A DNA stretch of 64,000 nt from Sarcophilus harrisii (GCF_902635505.1 NC_045427.1:598627665-598691664); one strand, 5' to 3'; shown: positions 32,280 through 44,744, numbered from the stretch's first letter. The notes: generated by a model not told the origin, from the sequence alone. Numbers and translations: made by a program.

Positions 32280-34160
32280 TAGAATAGAAAGGGGAAAATA
32301 GCCCTATAATTTATTTTCTGAGAAACTGAATTTAAATTTAATCTTGAGAAGAAATATGAGATTTTAATTAGTGTCTTGAGTTGACATGAATGATGAAACT
32401 ATTTCCGGCAATAAAGAGGGGTATCTAATATTACATTGAGGGTTTATAAGTGACAAGTTATAAACTTTCTCATAGCCAAAATATTATAAATAGTTACTAT
32501 CATTTTACTTTTGATTTCATTTGTTAATGACTACTTTCGGGAAAGGAAGTTCCTCTGTTTAGTAAATGATATTTGATGACCCAAAGTTGAAGTTCTGGTT
32601 AATTAATTATCTAGTGAGAAAGCAGTTGCAATTTTATTAATTAGGAAGGAAATATCTAAATGTTTTTCTACATCATTCTATCACTCAGTATAATAAAATT
32701 AAATTTGAGAATAAGTCAAGCGTCAGGCTGAGGGGATGCCTCACAACTTAGTTCATCCAAACACAATGTTTAACTATCTTAATATTTTGCAAATACCTAC
32801 TAATGTACATGTTTATCTCCCATGGAATGTTACCATCTTGAGGGTAGAACTGTATAGTTTTTGTCTGTATAGTCTCAACAGCTTATTAAAGCCGCATAAT
32901 AATGCTTATTTATTAAACGATTACACTGTAAGCATGGACAGGGAGGCACAAGATGAAATGTTGAGTTCATTCAAACAGTTTGTGGGCCACATTGGCTGAA
33001 ACATGGACCGTGTGAAGGCAATTAGTAAAACATCCAGAAAGTTTGGCTAGAACCAAACTGCAGGGTTTTCAGTATCAAGCTGAGAATGCAACTTAGCTAC
33101 AAGCTTCTGTCACCTAGGTCTGGTAGACAGAATGATTTCCAGGGAAGATGCATCATGGTTTTGTGTGAGAGTGAAAGGATAACATTTTCTTTTTTGTTTC
33201 TATTTATTATCCTGATGAGGCCCAGAACTGTTTTCATCTCCTTGCCCTGAAGCAACCCTTTAAATCAGAGACTCCTTGTATTAGATCTTTTTCTTGGATT
33301 GAAGCAAAGCAGAGCTTATCATGCCATGAAAATCACTTTGAAATCTTTTTCTTAAAGTACTTGTCCTTTTTGGTGTGTGTTGAACTTCACTTGTCAAACT
33401 TATAGAATTTTTTTTTGGCAAAAAGTAGAACCTAACCCAAGCCATATTTATTCTGAAATCTTTTTGTCATCTATTAACTTTGTCCAGGTAAATAGCATTT
33501 GTTTCTGTTCTGGCAGAAAATTCTGAGGTCTTTCCTTCTCACACTAACTGTTTTGTGAAGGCAAATTGGGCCTTTTTTTTTTTTTTTGCCTCTGTTCTTA
33601 CCTAGCCTTCAATTACTGGTGGTTTTTTCAGCTCAGACAAATTTAGCTTAAAAATGCCAAGGTCCCCCTTTGCACTCAGAGCCATGGCCAGATGCTCTGA
33701 CTCATATCTTGCTCCTGTGTGCTGAGAGCACATTCTCTCCCTAGGAGAGAATGAGATTAATGACTTTATGCTACTCTGATTTACTTAAATCCAATGCATT
33801 TGCAAGTCAAGTTGTCATCCTCCTAATGTCATTGGTCTTCCTTAAGAACAAGGAAGAAAAACAACAATAACTGTATTGGATTAAAGGGAGGAAAATATGT
33901 TTTTGTGTTATGATTAAACATACCATAGCCTTAGTTTTGAGAAAAAATAAGATTCAGAGCTCAAACTGTTTGTCTATCCTCTGTAATTCTTGTCCAGGTC
34001 CAAAACAACACAGGTTTTCCACTCAATGGGCCTTCATCTAGTTTTCTTGAAAAAATAATACATGACGAAAACATAAGAGGCAGACTCTCATCATGGTAGA
34101 AAAAGAGCCAGCCTCAGAATTAGAATGATCTGTTTTCAAGAGCTACCTGGGTAGGAGAGG
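32280..34160. other. repeat-poor upstream region
   Basis: About 1.9 kb without a repeat I recognise and without coding character. Repeat-poor DNA upstream of a gene may hold regulatory elements, but I can only say that it is not obviously transposon-derived. Confidence 0.4.
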
Positions 34161-34164
34161 CTTG

Positions 34165-34300
34165 TTGGGTTCTAACATTGGCCCTAGAGTCAAGAGGAGC
34201 TGAGTTCAAATTCAGTCTCAGACACTTATTAACTGTGTGTTCCTAAACCACGTAACCCTTATTAACTCAGAAACGAAACTCCAAGATCTACCTCCAATGC
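34165..34300 (+). mobile_element. tRNA-type SINE, truncated
   Basis: ggccctagagtcaagaggag, gctgagttcaaattcagtct, cagacacttattaactgtgt. Confidence 0.65.
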
Positions 34301-34789
34301 ATAATAGATGTGACTCTCTTTAAACTTTTTTGTGTTCTAGGTAATGGCTAAGAGGGGCTTGGTTTAAGACAGTCTCGGATTTATCCTGGGGAGAGAGGCT
34401 GGCCTGAAAAAAAAAAAGGCTGTTAAAGTTTCTCTGTCTCTGCTCCCTTTAAAACAAAGCTTGGATAGGGCTTATGTTTGGGATTTTCCCTGATGAGGTT
34501 TTATGGTATTAGGGAAAGGCTAGCAATTGATTTCTTCCCCCACAAAAATTGCATATGATGCAAAAGAATTCAGTGGCTCATATGATGAAATACAGAAAAT
34601 AAAACATCATATCTCAAATACCCAAAGTACCCAATACTCTCATACTGGTCTAGAAAGTAAAGACTCTTGTAGGACAGCTGAACAGATTTCTATACTCACT
34701 TTAGACTAGCATGGTCTAAGAGGAACCCTTTATTAGAGAAACTTAATCTACTCTTCTTTTCCCTTCTCAGTTTTCTGCTTTCTTCAATT

Positions 34790-35830
34790 AAATTCTAATT
34801 GTTTCCCAGTTAGAAGATTCTTGCAATAATCTAGGCAAAAAGTATTGAGGACTTGAATAGGTGGTAACTCTGTCTGTCAAAGGGAGGATCATATGTGAGA
34901 TATAGAATAGAAATGAAAAGATTTGGACATGTAAGGTAAGGAAAAGTGAGGGGTTGAGAATAATGTCAAGGTATAAGGAATTTGGAAGACCTGAAGAATC
35001 ACTGGTGGCATCTTTGACAAAAATAGAGAAGTTTGGAAAGGGTTGGGTTTGAGAAGAAAGATAATTAGTTCAGTTTTTGGACATATTGGGTTTCAAGTTC
35101 TCTGGGACATCCAGGTAGAAACATTCCAACAAGCAATTGGTGATATGGAATTAAAGCTCAGGGAAGGGGATGGATATATACATTTGAGAATTATCAGCAA
35201 AGATATGATATTTAAACTCATGGGAACTAATGTGTAGAGAGAGAATAATAATCTTGGAAAACACCCACAACTAGTGGGTTTGACCCAAATGAAGACTCAT
35301 AAATGGAGTCTGAAAAGAAATAGATTAGGTGGCAGTAGGAGGTGGTAATCCTAAAAACCCAATGAAAAGAGAATATTTAGGAGATAATTATCAATGTTGA
35401 AAGCTATGGAGAGGTTAAGAAGGATGTGGATTGAGAAGAAGCTATTAGATTTGGTAGTTGAGATTATTGCTTATTTTGGATTGAAGCAATCTTAGTTGAA
35501 TGATAAGAATCAGAAGCCAGATTGCATAGGATTTAAGAAGAGTGTGAAAGGAGAGGAAATGGAAGTACTAAGTGAAAGCTTTTTCATGTGGGCTGACTAT
35601 AATAATAGGAATGGTAAGATTTGGTGAAGATTTTTTTAAAGATTGGAGAGACCTGGGTGTGTTTGTAGGCAGCAAGAAAGAACCAGTAAATACTAAAGCT
35701 TACAAGGTAGGAATGATAATGATAGTATCAAAGGGTTTGGTCTTGGCAAAGTTACAGTTAATTATGGTATCAGAAATGGAAGAAAAGGAGATAGTGGGGG
35801 ATGATATCAGAGGGGTGTGAGATGAAAAGT
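34790..35830 (-). mobile_element. L2 LINE, reverse (about 1 kb)
   Basis: attcttgcaataatctaggc, agttcagtttttggacatat, ggacatccaggtagaaacat, aagccagattgcataggatt, ggagagacctgggtgtgttt: reversed L2 phrases in order. The open frames here are not host genes. Confidence 0.7.
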
Positions 35831-36024
35831 GAAGAAGAGAAAGCTTTTAGAGAATGACCTCAATTATTTCCATGACATATGAAGCAAAGAACCTCAGCTG
35901 AAAGAATCCTTTCATTAGCATCACCTTTTCTTTCAACTTTTTTTTCTTATTTCTCTTCCCTTTGTGTGCTCTATGCTTTAGTCAGACAACTCGTGTCCCA
36001 AAACACATCTCTTTACTATTGTTC

Positions 36025-36185
36025 AGGTTGTTTAATTCAATAAATTTTATAAAGCACCTGTCATTTGTGGGACATTGTGTTAGGTGCTAGGGATACAAAA
36101 ATCAAATGAAATAGCCCCTGTCTTAAAGGGTCATACATTTTACTGAAAAGATATATTTATTCAAACAAGTAAATATAAAATGTAC
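36025..36185 (-). mobile_element. L2 3' end, reverse
   Basis: aaagcacctgtcatttgtgg, gttaggtgctagggatacaa, cttaaagggtcatacatttt. Confidence 0.65.
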
Positions 36186-36199
36186 ATTAAATAATGTAA

Positions 36200-36530
36200 A
36201 TTATATTTACCATCTTTTATGCCTCCTATAATGCCCATCTTCATCTGTTGAATTTCTACTTCTTTTTAAAAAGCCAATTTGAATATAGCCTTCACTGATT
36301 TTCAGTGACCTCCCCTCTCCTATGTCACATAATACTTAGTTTTGAATCTCTCTAATTTATAATCATATATTATTCTAGACTACAGTTGTCTGTTGGTATG
36401 TTAAACTGGAAGTTCTTTGAGGGGAGGGACTATCTCTTATCTAAATTTTATATTTTCCACCAATACTAAGCCCAGTATTATGCAATTAATAACATAGTAA
36501 GCCTTTAGTACATGTTTGTCGCAGATTGAT
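36200..36530 (+). mobile_element. L2 3' end
   Basis: aactggaagttctttgaggg, gagggactatctcttatcta, acatagtaagcctttagtac. Confidence 0.65.
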
Positions 36531-36929
36531 GACCTACTTAAAGGCTCAGATCTCATCCAAGGAGCTCAACAGGAGCAGACTTTGCTTTCTGGAAGCCCTT
36601 CTCCCAAACATTTTACTTTCCTTCTTCTGAAAGTATTTTGACCCCCCATCCTCTCATCTTCAACCCTGGGAAAGGAAACTCAGGGTATGATCCACCGTAA
36701 ACTCTGATTCCCTATATCCCAACAGTTATTAGGTTTGATATCTCCCTTATTTCTACCCACCTCCCCTTGCCAGGATAACATTGTTCCTCTTACTGCTTTG
36801 ATAAGCAGAGTGGCTAACTATAATCTTTCCAGTAAGTTGGAGACCATAGGATCTGACCATGAGCTTCCATACCCTTTGGATCACTTCAGGTATTACTATA
36901 TGATACACTGATGCATCCTGCTTTCTACC

Positions 36930-37065
36930 CTGCAGTGAAACTCAGGAAGGTGTGTCATTTCCCAATTAGAATCTGAGCTCCTTCAGATCACTATGTACTT
37001 TTGTATTTGAATTTCTACAGTTTATCACTATAGTAAGTGCTTAATCAATGCTACATCATTAATTG
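36930..37065 (+). mobile_element. L2 3' end
   Basis: aattagaatctgagctcctt, then tagtaagtgcttaatcaatg. Confidence 0.5.
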
Positions 37066-37079
37066 AAACAATATTTTAG

Positions 37080-38190
37080 TCAAAAGCAGAAGGCTCCAAA
37101 ATATGGCATTTATACAAAAACACAATAGGTTCACATTATTTAAATCTAGTGCTATAGAGTATTTTGTGTTTTGCTGGTGTTATTTTCTTAAACAATCCAA
37201 GTATTTCTATATCCAGTAAATCTTCAGCAGCTTAGAGCTAAACCTCATTATAATAAGCTCCCTTGTTTACTGAGTAAAGACTAGAGTATTCCCAGATAAT
37301 GCTGATTCATTGCTTTGTGCTCTAACATTTGAACCAGAGCAATTATATTAGTAACAGTGTTTGCTGCCCAGAGGATCATTTATCTTTGTTTCCAGTAGGT
37401 GGTGATAGCTGTGTGCAGTAAACTTTCCCCATCTTTGTCCTTGTATTAAAATAGGAAGCTTGCTTGTTGCTAGTATGTGTTTGGTTCTTTTAAAAAGAGA
37501 ATTTCCAAAAATCATGTTGTAGATCCCTCTCCATTTCTTTCCATTAGCCACAGAATTTGGGACTTTTTCTGCCTATTAAATAGTTCATTTTAAAAAAAGC
37601 CTCAGTGTTTTTACTTGCATTATCTAGAGTGGTTCTGACAATTAGGATAAGTAGAACAGCTGTCTATTTTATCTAGTTAAAATCATCTAAATTTATGGCT
37701 ATTCTTACTCTGACTTAAATTATGATACACTGTACTACATTGTCCTATACTGTTTACTATATTTCAATACTATACTATATTACACATACTATAATATACT
37801 TGCCCTCCCTGTACCTCTGAGAAGGTTGGATTTGATTATCTTTTAAGTTTTAGCTCTCAAACATCAATTTCTTAAATTTCCCTTTCCATATCATAAAACA
37901 GAAGCCTCCAGCATTTCCTCACATTTATGTCAAAACTCAAAATGATGCATTGATTTGTTTTTTATTGCTGTTATTATTTTAGATTTAGCCTATAGCTTCA
38001 TTAATTTAAGGAGCTTCTGGTGTGGAAACTGTCTACTGATAGAGGTCAATAACTCAGGGGACCTGAAGAGGTTAAGGATTTGCCCATAATCCTTACTATG
38101 TGTCAGAGATAGGACCAACAACTTGATTTTAAGAGCCTTTCTCAAAGGATCATACATAGATCACATATTGATTTAAAGCTCAAAACAGCC
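37080..38190. other. repeat-poor region with CTCF-like motif
   Basis: Unique-looking sequence; an AT-rich patch of tacta/atact steps lies at 37720-37800. No gene seen. Confidence 0.4.
37392..37405 (+). promoter_or_regulatory. CTCF-like motif
   Basis: CCAGTAGGTGGTGA fits the CTCF core CCASYAGRKGGCRS with one mismatch. It lies in repeat-free DNA about 9 kb upstream of the GHITM promoter. Motif match only. Confidence 0.3.
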
Positions 38191-38199
38191 TCAGACTAT

Positions 38200-38335
38200 C
38201 TCCAGCCAATCCTATTCTCTGATTTTATAGATGAGGGAATTGAGGTCAAGATCAGTTTAAGATTGCACAATAGAAAGCACTAGAGGTGGGATTTGAATTT
38301 ACATCTTCTGAGTAAGTTCTTTCAACTATCTTTCC
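38200..38335 (-). mobile_element. MIR remnant
   Basis: ttttatagatgagggaattg, gaggtgggatttgaatttac. Confidence 0.5.
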
Positions 38336-38339
38336 TTCA

Positions 38340-39960
38340 GCACTACAGATATTATTAATAATATGAATTATGCAACATGCATGCTTACAAAATAGTATCG
38401 AACTAGGTTTTAAATGTGTTTTCCTTATAACATCTTTTCTAGTTAGCACAGGTACCTGAGGCCTAAAAGAAATCAGGCTGCAGGCTTAATGAGAAAATTA
38501 ATATCTTGAACTTCTTAATTTTGATTTTTATTGCTTTCATGGGGATCCTGAATGTATAGGATTATATGCTTACCTTAGTCTATAGTGAGAGAGGAGTGGT
38601 GGTGGTGGGGAGCAAGAATGGATTTGGAGAAAGAAGATAGAACAGTATTGAACTGAACATATTTGGGGTGCTGATTAAAATTTTCACAGGCATAATGGTT
38701 TCAAAAATGACCTTTGTGGCTTGGTTATGGCTTTAATATATTCATTGGTGTGTTAATGGAAGGATCCTGTGATTTCAAGGACCATTAGGAGATACCCTGA
38801 GAATGGATTGCTTGAGTATCTTTCAGTCTAAAACAGTAATAAGAAGACAACCAAGAATTTTGCCACAAATATCTCTACACAGATTTTAAAACCGTTTACT
38901 CAGCATGCTCATGCTGAGAACCGGTTTCTTAAGCATTTATGACACTCTTCCAGAAATGCACATATTACCCAGGATTGTAGTCATTTTCCCAAAAGGATGC
39001 TACATGAAATGTATTCTTTTTATTGAAGTACTCTTCCTTGCCAGTTGCCCTAAACACGACAATTAAAAGACAAAAACAGCACCCTCAAAAAACCCATTTA
39101 GCCCAATATATTGAGGAAGCAGTAGCAACAACAAAATCATAATTTCATTAACAAATAGGACGATTATGAAGTTTGAAATTTAAGCTCATAAGTTTGCATT
39201 CCTGGAACTCTCTTGCAAAGAGTGACAACTTTATCAGCTGTTCACATGACTGTGTTCATCAGCAGAAAAAAAATAAATGAGTTTGTGCTTAATACAATTT
39301 CTCCTTGGAGTGAGCTTGTGTTGAAGTTTTTTAAATTAGATCTGAGGCAAAAATCTGAATGCTCTATAGCTCTGCCTCCTGTTTAGCATTCTAGGCACCT
39401 CTGCTGGCATATTGCATAGGATTTGAGGCTTATCTATTGCTGCTATTTATGTAAGGAATATCTCTTTAATCAGAGACTTCTCCTTTCCAGCTTTTAATAA
39501 TAAATATTGTAACAGAGACATTTGGAAATAGTGCTATTGCCTGGAGCACCATGAACATAGTTCAGTAAAGATTTTAACACACCTAAAAAGTTCAAGATTT
39601 TAAAGTTACTGTCTAGCAATTAAAGAGAGGCAGTGTAGCATTTAAATATAACTCTTTTCTAGTTACATAATTCATACCATGTTTTCATTTTGGAGGTAAA
39701 TGTTTCAAAACATTTTTTTTCCTATTTGAAAATATATATGTAAATTTGATTGCAGCCCTTCCACATTTTAGTAGATGGATCAGTTGCTATGTCCAAAACA
39801 ATTCATTGTTTGATGTCCAAATTTCTAGTAAAGATCCATTCAGAACTGTTAGTCTTGGTCCTTGGATCAGAGACACAATTTTTTTTTTATTGAAAATTGT
39901 TCCTGTTTTATAGGACCTCTTAGAATTTGCCACTTACTGGCACAGTTACCAAGAACTCTG
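38340..39960. other. repeat-poor region, candidate conserved non-coding DNA
   Basis: 1.6 kb without recognisable transposons, containing the palindrome at 38889-38927. No coding frame. Confidence 0.4.
38889..38927. repeat. palindrome with TGCTGAG and AACCGG arms
   Basis: CTCAGCATG-CT-CATGCTGAG is a perfect 9-base inverted repeat with a 2-base centre. Outside it, AAACCG and CCGGTTT extend the symmetry to about 19 bases per side with small gaps. Confidence 0.85.
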
Positions 39961-39964
39961 TGCC

Positions 39965-40330
39965 AGCAGTAATAACAAGTACTTATTAAAGCTTATTATG
40001 TGGCAGGCTGGGTTTTGAGCCTTTGCCGGATATAATTGAAGTAAACTAGAGTTCCTGACTTCAAGAAACTAACATTCTAATCAGAGAGATAGTAAGCAAA
40101 CAACTAAGTAAATACAAGATATATTAAATGTAAATGGGAGATGATATCAGAGAGAAGGCACTAGTAGGGGCAGTTTTGACCATAAAGAAACACCAAAATA
40201 AAATTCGCTGGAAGAAGGATAAGTATCAAAACAAAATGATACCTTATAATCCTATAAGGGGGAATGAAGGTACTGGGTGAGGGATCATGGTTTTGAAGTC
40301 CAGAAACACAAGAACAGGTAGGGTATGAAG
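39965..40330 (-). mobile_element. L2 3' region, reverse
   Basis: gtacttattaaagcttatta, ttcaagaaactaacattcta, gagagatagtaagcaaacaa. Confidence 0.5.
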
Positions 40331-40539
40331 ATCAATGTTTAACAAGAATCTCTCTGAAAAATAAAATGTAGGTATGACTCATTTTAAAATTTAATCTGAA
40401 TGATTAATAGTTTTCCATCACTTTCTTAAGTCTAGAAAGTAAAAAAATAGCCAATCTAATATGTAACATTTGCTGGTGTCCCACGTGTGTATATTCACAC
40501 AGAGAATTTTAAAACTAGATTTTATGAGCTGTTTCAGTT

Positions 40540-40850
40540 TCTTCTGTTATATATCCTAGGAAACATGACCAGGAAGAGAATAAAGGCTGACCACAAAATG
40601 GAAGCCCCAGGAAGATGAGAAGGGAGTAGGTTTTGCAGAAAGTTATTCCAGGGTAAAAAGGCCTTAGGGGTAGTTGAATGTACTAGAGTTGAGAAGACCT
40701 CAGATTCTGAGGGAAGTTCAAATTTGAGGCAGAAGCAGAAGGATGGTTTTGAAGTCCAGAAAATTAAGAACAGGGACAGGAGAAAGATACAATGAATACA
40801 GGGAATGTGGATCATAAAGGGGTATGCTGATTTGAAAGTGCGAAAGTGGT
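40540..40850 (-). mobile_element. probable L2 fragment, reverse
   Basis: Purine-rich reversed-L2 style. Shares a phrase of about 32 bases (atggttttgaagtccagaaa and on) with 40287-40318. Assignment tentative. Confidence 0.35.
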
Positions 40851-41039
40851 TTTGGTTGATAAAACTTTTCTAGTAGCAGTTTGGTTTGGGTTACAGAACT
40901 GGAAAGGGGAAAAAGATCCACATGTGACAGGGCAGATGGCAGGGTTCAGTGGGAGAATGCTGTTGGGAGAAAGGACAGATGGCAAAAAAAAAAATGGCTT
41001 GAGTGGAATTTTAATATCTAATTTAATTAATTTTATAAC

Positions 41040-41480
41040 AAATTCTGTTTTTCTTTTCTTTTTTTCTTTCTTTTTTTTAAGGGTTTGGAGTCAGTAAAGA
41101 CCACTTGAAAATATCCCTTGATTTTAGTCAGTTTTATAACTCCCAAGAAAAAATGATTTTTAAAAGATTAAAAATAACACGTTTCTTTCTAAAAAAAAAA
41201 AAAAAAAAAAAAAAGAAATAAAGGGAAAAAATAGAAAAACATTGGTAGGATCCAGAGAGAGGACTGCAGGAACTGAGTGTGGATCATAACATAACATTCT
41301 CAGTCTTTTTGTTATTCATTTGCATTTTGTTTTCTTATTCATTTTCTTTCCTTTTTGATCTGATCTTTCTTGTGCAGCAAGATAATTGTACAAATATGTT
41401 TGCATATATTGGATTTAAAATATAGTTTAACATGTTAAAAAAAGAAATTATCAAGGAAATTTGCCCTAAAAAAAAGAAAA
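41040..41480 (+). mobile_element. L1-type 3' tails and A-rich runs
   Basis: gcaagataattgtacaaata and tatattggatttaaaatata are seen in marsupial L1 3' UTRs. Poly(A) runs at 41190-41215 and 41470-41495. Confidence 0.45.
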
Positions 41481-41599
41481 AGAAAAAGAAAAAACATTGG
41501 TAGGCAACTATAGTAAAGATAAGCACTAACACAGAAATTAAAGCTTAAAGTTTGCCATGGTAAGCAGTTTGACTGCTCTTTACCCAAACCATTTAGTAA

Positions 41600-41855
41600 G
41601 TCACTTGAGTTCTTTGTTGCTGTTCAGTCATAGTAGACTCCTGGTGACCTTATTTAGGGTTTTCTTGTAAAATATGGTTTGTCATTTCCTTCTCCAGCTT
41701 ATTTTACAGTTGAGGAAACCAAGGCAGGCAGGGTTAAGTAACACCAAGGGCCAGACAGCTAATAAGTGTCTAAAGACAGATCTGAATTCAGGAAGAATCT
41801 TCCTGACTCCAGGCCCAGTTCTCTATCCATTGTTACACCTGTTCACCCCAATTTG
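41600..41855 (-). mobile_element. MAR1-like SINE
   Basis: ttgttgctgttcagtcatag, tagggttttcttgtaaaata, gtcatttccttctccagctt, then the reversed tRNA-like head (ctccaggcccagttctctat). Strand is given by the head. Confidence 0.75.
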
Positions 41856-42600
41856 AATCCTACTTGTTGACAGTTTTAGAATCCTTTGGCTAGGAGAGAC
41901 TTCATTAGGGTTATTTTTGTCTGTCACAGCACTTCAGCTTCCTTAGGTAAAATGTTTAGCATAGAATCAAGAAGATCTGGATTCACATCTTGCTTCTGGT
42001 TGTGGATGAATTCCTGTGTCAGAGGTTCTGTCTCTCTCTAGGCATTTTCTCTTCTCCTTTCACTTGTGAATTCCATAGTGTCTGGTCAGAACTCATCAGC
42101 CTCCAAGGAAAAAAGTTCTAGCTGATCTGCACCTCTTTTCTTCTTACTTGGAATTGCCTGGCTGTTTCTAGTCACTTTCTACAATCCTCATTAGTTAGCT
42201 CTTTTCTTCCTTTTGCCACCTTCCTTTCTTAAATCTTCCTAATCCTCTAAATTTGACAGTGATCTCTCTAGTTACTCCCATTATCTTGCTCTCCAATTTA
42301 CTCTCTTTTTGCTAGGATTAGCTTGAGACAAAAGCAGACAAAAAGTTTAAAGTTTGCCCAGAACTTCCTCCTACTTTCCCTTTTCAGAAGTACTTTCTTC
42401 CTTTTTGGTTCATCTTTCTATCCTGTGCCCCATCTCTGCTAATTTCTGCTAAGGTATTAATAAGTAAATAATTATTCCAGTGCTTTTCCTTTTTTAATTA
42501 TTCCCTATTTATATTATATATATTGCTTCCTTTTATGTATTTATTTGCATGTTGTCTCCCCCATCAGATTATAAATTCCTTGAGGGCTGGAACTATCTTT

Positions 42601-43100
42601 TGTTGAAGGATGAGACACTTGTCCCAGGTCTTACAATTAACAGGCTCCCAGATAAGGTTTGGCAAAAGAGCGATTATTGACACTGAGAGGTATTCAGTGG
42701 GCTAGGATTCTGATTAGGAAAGAAGCAGAGAATTAAGAGACAGGGCTTAATTTTATTTGGTCTCCTGTAGTCCGGAGCCAGGAAGGGATCTCCGCATGAA
42801 TTAAGGGTGGAAGGTGGTGGTTTTAGAATAATTTCCAGATGAATTAAGAGTGAAGGGTAGTACCTGAAGAGTAATCTACAGGTGAATTAAGGATGGTGAT
42901 TATCTCACGAGTTTGGAGAGGCTAGAAGCTTGAGTGATCTCGAGGTGAATTAAGGGTGGGAATTATTTTAGGAGTTTCCTAAGGCCAGGTGAATTAAGAG
43001 TGGGTAGTGATGGGAATCAGAACCACAAGATTCAGGGTTTTCTGACCGAGACCTCCCTTCCCCCCACAAAGATCAAGGGACCAAAGAGTTCTATTACATC
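42601..43100 (-). mobile_element. solo LTR inserted in L2
   Basis: Bounded by TG...CA (TGTTGAAGG ... CTATTACA). On the minus strand AATAAA (plus-strand TTTATT, about 42753-42758) lies about 155 bases before the CA end. The host L2 word ATCTTT occurs on both sides, fitting a 6-base target duplication with 2 extra bases on the right. U3 holds a repeat array. No internal viral sequence. Confidence 0.7.
42795..43005. repeat. array of GGTGAATTAAGRGTGG motifs in the LTR U3
   Basis: Five spaced copies: catgaattaagggtgg, gatgaattaagagtga, ggtgaattaaggatgg, ggtgaattaagggtgg, ggtgaattaagagtgg, about 42-63 bases apart with diverged spacers. Confidence 0.8.
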
Positions 43101-43374
43101 ATCTTTTGTCTCTTTTTATAACCATAGCATTTAGCACAGTGCCTGGTATTAGTAATTGTTTAATAAGTGTTTATTGATTTATAGAGGTTCCTTCCAGAAA
43201 CCCAAGAACTTTCAAAATTGGAAGGAAATGGCAGAAGTCAACCCCCTGAAGTGGTAATATGACTATCAGAAGTGGCAAATATATTTGGGAGAACAAAAGA
43301 TTTAGAAAAGCATAAGTATAAAAGAATATTATAAAAATAGTATAATAGAAATTCAGCTCATGGCATAAAGAAAT

Positions 43375-44060
43375 TGTCAGAGATCCATCACAGGTTATAA
43401 AAGTGTGTTCTTTATTTATGTGAATAGCACATGGGCTCAAACCAACCAGGACTAAGCAAGGAAGAATCATAAGTGATTTGAACAACTAAGAAAGGGAAAG
43501 ACAATTTCCCTAGTGAATTCCCTAGTGAACTTACAATTAATCACAAGAAAGACACCATTAAAGGGAAGAGGGCATGAGCTGGGAGCATGCCACTGAGTGG
43601 TGGGCTATATCCATAGGGAAATTTAGCAAACTAACCTCAAAAAGGGGCTAGCCAGGGAAAGGGATTCCATTGACTGGCAAGCCAACCCTAAAAGGGATTT
43701 AGAATCCTAAGAGTTAGATAACAAAGAGAAAGTGGTACCCTTAAAAAGGAATTAGCCAAGATCTACAATAAAAGTAGATCTTTTTATTGGGGAAATATAA
43801 CCTGGAGGTTTGACATCATAATTTGGCTTTCTGATTGGATACAGTAAGTTGAGGTTTCTAGAGACCACCACAGGAGGTGGGATGGTAATGGAAAATCCAC
43901 TTGAACAAAGGCCTACTTAAAAAAAAAGGCCCAAGCTGAGATGGTCTTCTGAAGTGCCCTTTCCTGCTTGCCTCAGTCATTATAATCCAATCAGTGTTTC
44001 AGGCTTTCTCTGCTAACACCATCTAACTACCTAGGACTTCTTCATCCCAACTTCCAAGAA
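43375..44060 (-). mobile_element. solo LTR fossil, same family as 28965-29518
   Basis: Shares phrases with the 29-kb LTR in the same order: catcacaggttataaaa, gacaccattaaagggaa, ccaaccctaaaagggat, gacatcataatttggct, ttctctgctaac. On the minus strand AATAAA precedes the end. It is clearly more diverged than the 26/29-kb pair. Confidence 0.65.
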
Positions 44061-44740
44061 GGATGGCTAATAATTGTCCTTAAATTAGAAAAGCTTAATT
44101 CAGCTTTTCCCTTAAAGCAGATGTTGGTGAGGCATTTTTATTTTATTTCCATGTTACATGTCATTTCAGTAAGTCATATGTTAGGAACCTTTTCAAAAAT
44201 TTTATTTTCTCAATAGTAATAATTTTAAAAAATTAGAATGCTGTGATTCAACTACTAATTATTATTTCAACCTTTTCCTAGCAATAAAATGATCAACTCC
44301 CTGTGAGTGTATAAAACAAAAAGGATAGGTTGGGCTCATTTTATGTATGCCAGCTGTTTGTTCACTTTGACATTCACTCTGCCTTTTACAATTTGTTTTG
44401 TATCGAATGGGATAGAAACTAGCAGAGGCAATCACTTTGTAAATATTCGTGAACTTAGCCTTGAGGAGAATGCATTCATTGTCATAGGGGCTGGTTTTGT
44501 CTTTCCAGCTGCTCAGTATACTCCTGCCAGTACTATTACTCATTAGATTTAAGATTAATTATAATAGGAAAAGATACTAATTTATCATTTTGCCTTAGAC
44601 AAGTGTCCAATTAATCAAGTTCATTGAAATGTTGACCTGCTAGAGGCTCTGCAAACATGAGACTATATCATAGACAGGGCCTATATAGTCTGTCCATGGA
44701 TTAGACCATTTCCATGGTAGACCTGACATTTTGAGGAACA
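44061..44740. other. no recognisable feature
   Basis: Contains overlapping 79- and 93-residue frames on opposite strands (44262-44546). Neither resembles a protein I know. Confidence 0.4.
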
Positions 44741-44744
44741 AAAA

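Larger units (their letters stand above)
42430..43185 (+). mobile_element. L2 3' end split by an LTR
   Basis: attataaattccttgagggc and tggaactatcttt (to 42600) resume as atcttttgtctctttttata at 43104 and end agcacagtgcctggtattag, ataagtgtttattgattt. Confidence 0.75.

Noticed and set aside
35572-35820. 82-residue frame on the plus strand
   Set aside because: Lies in reversed L2 sequence.
44262-44546. Hydrophobic 79-residue frame with an opposite-strand 93-residue frame
   Set aside because: Considered as a membrane-protein exon, but no known family match, no splice signals in phase and frames on both strands.
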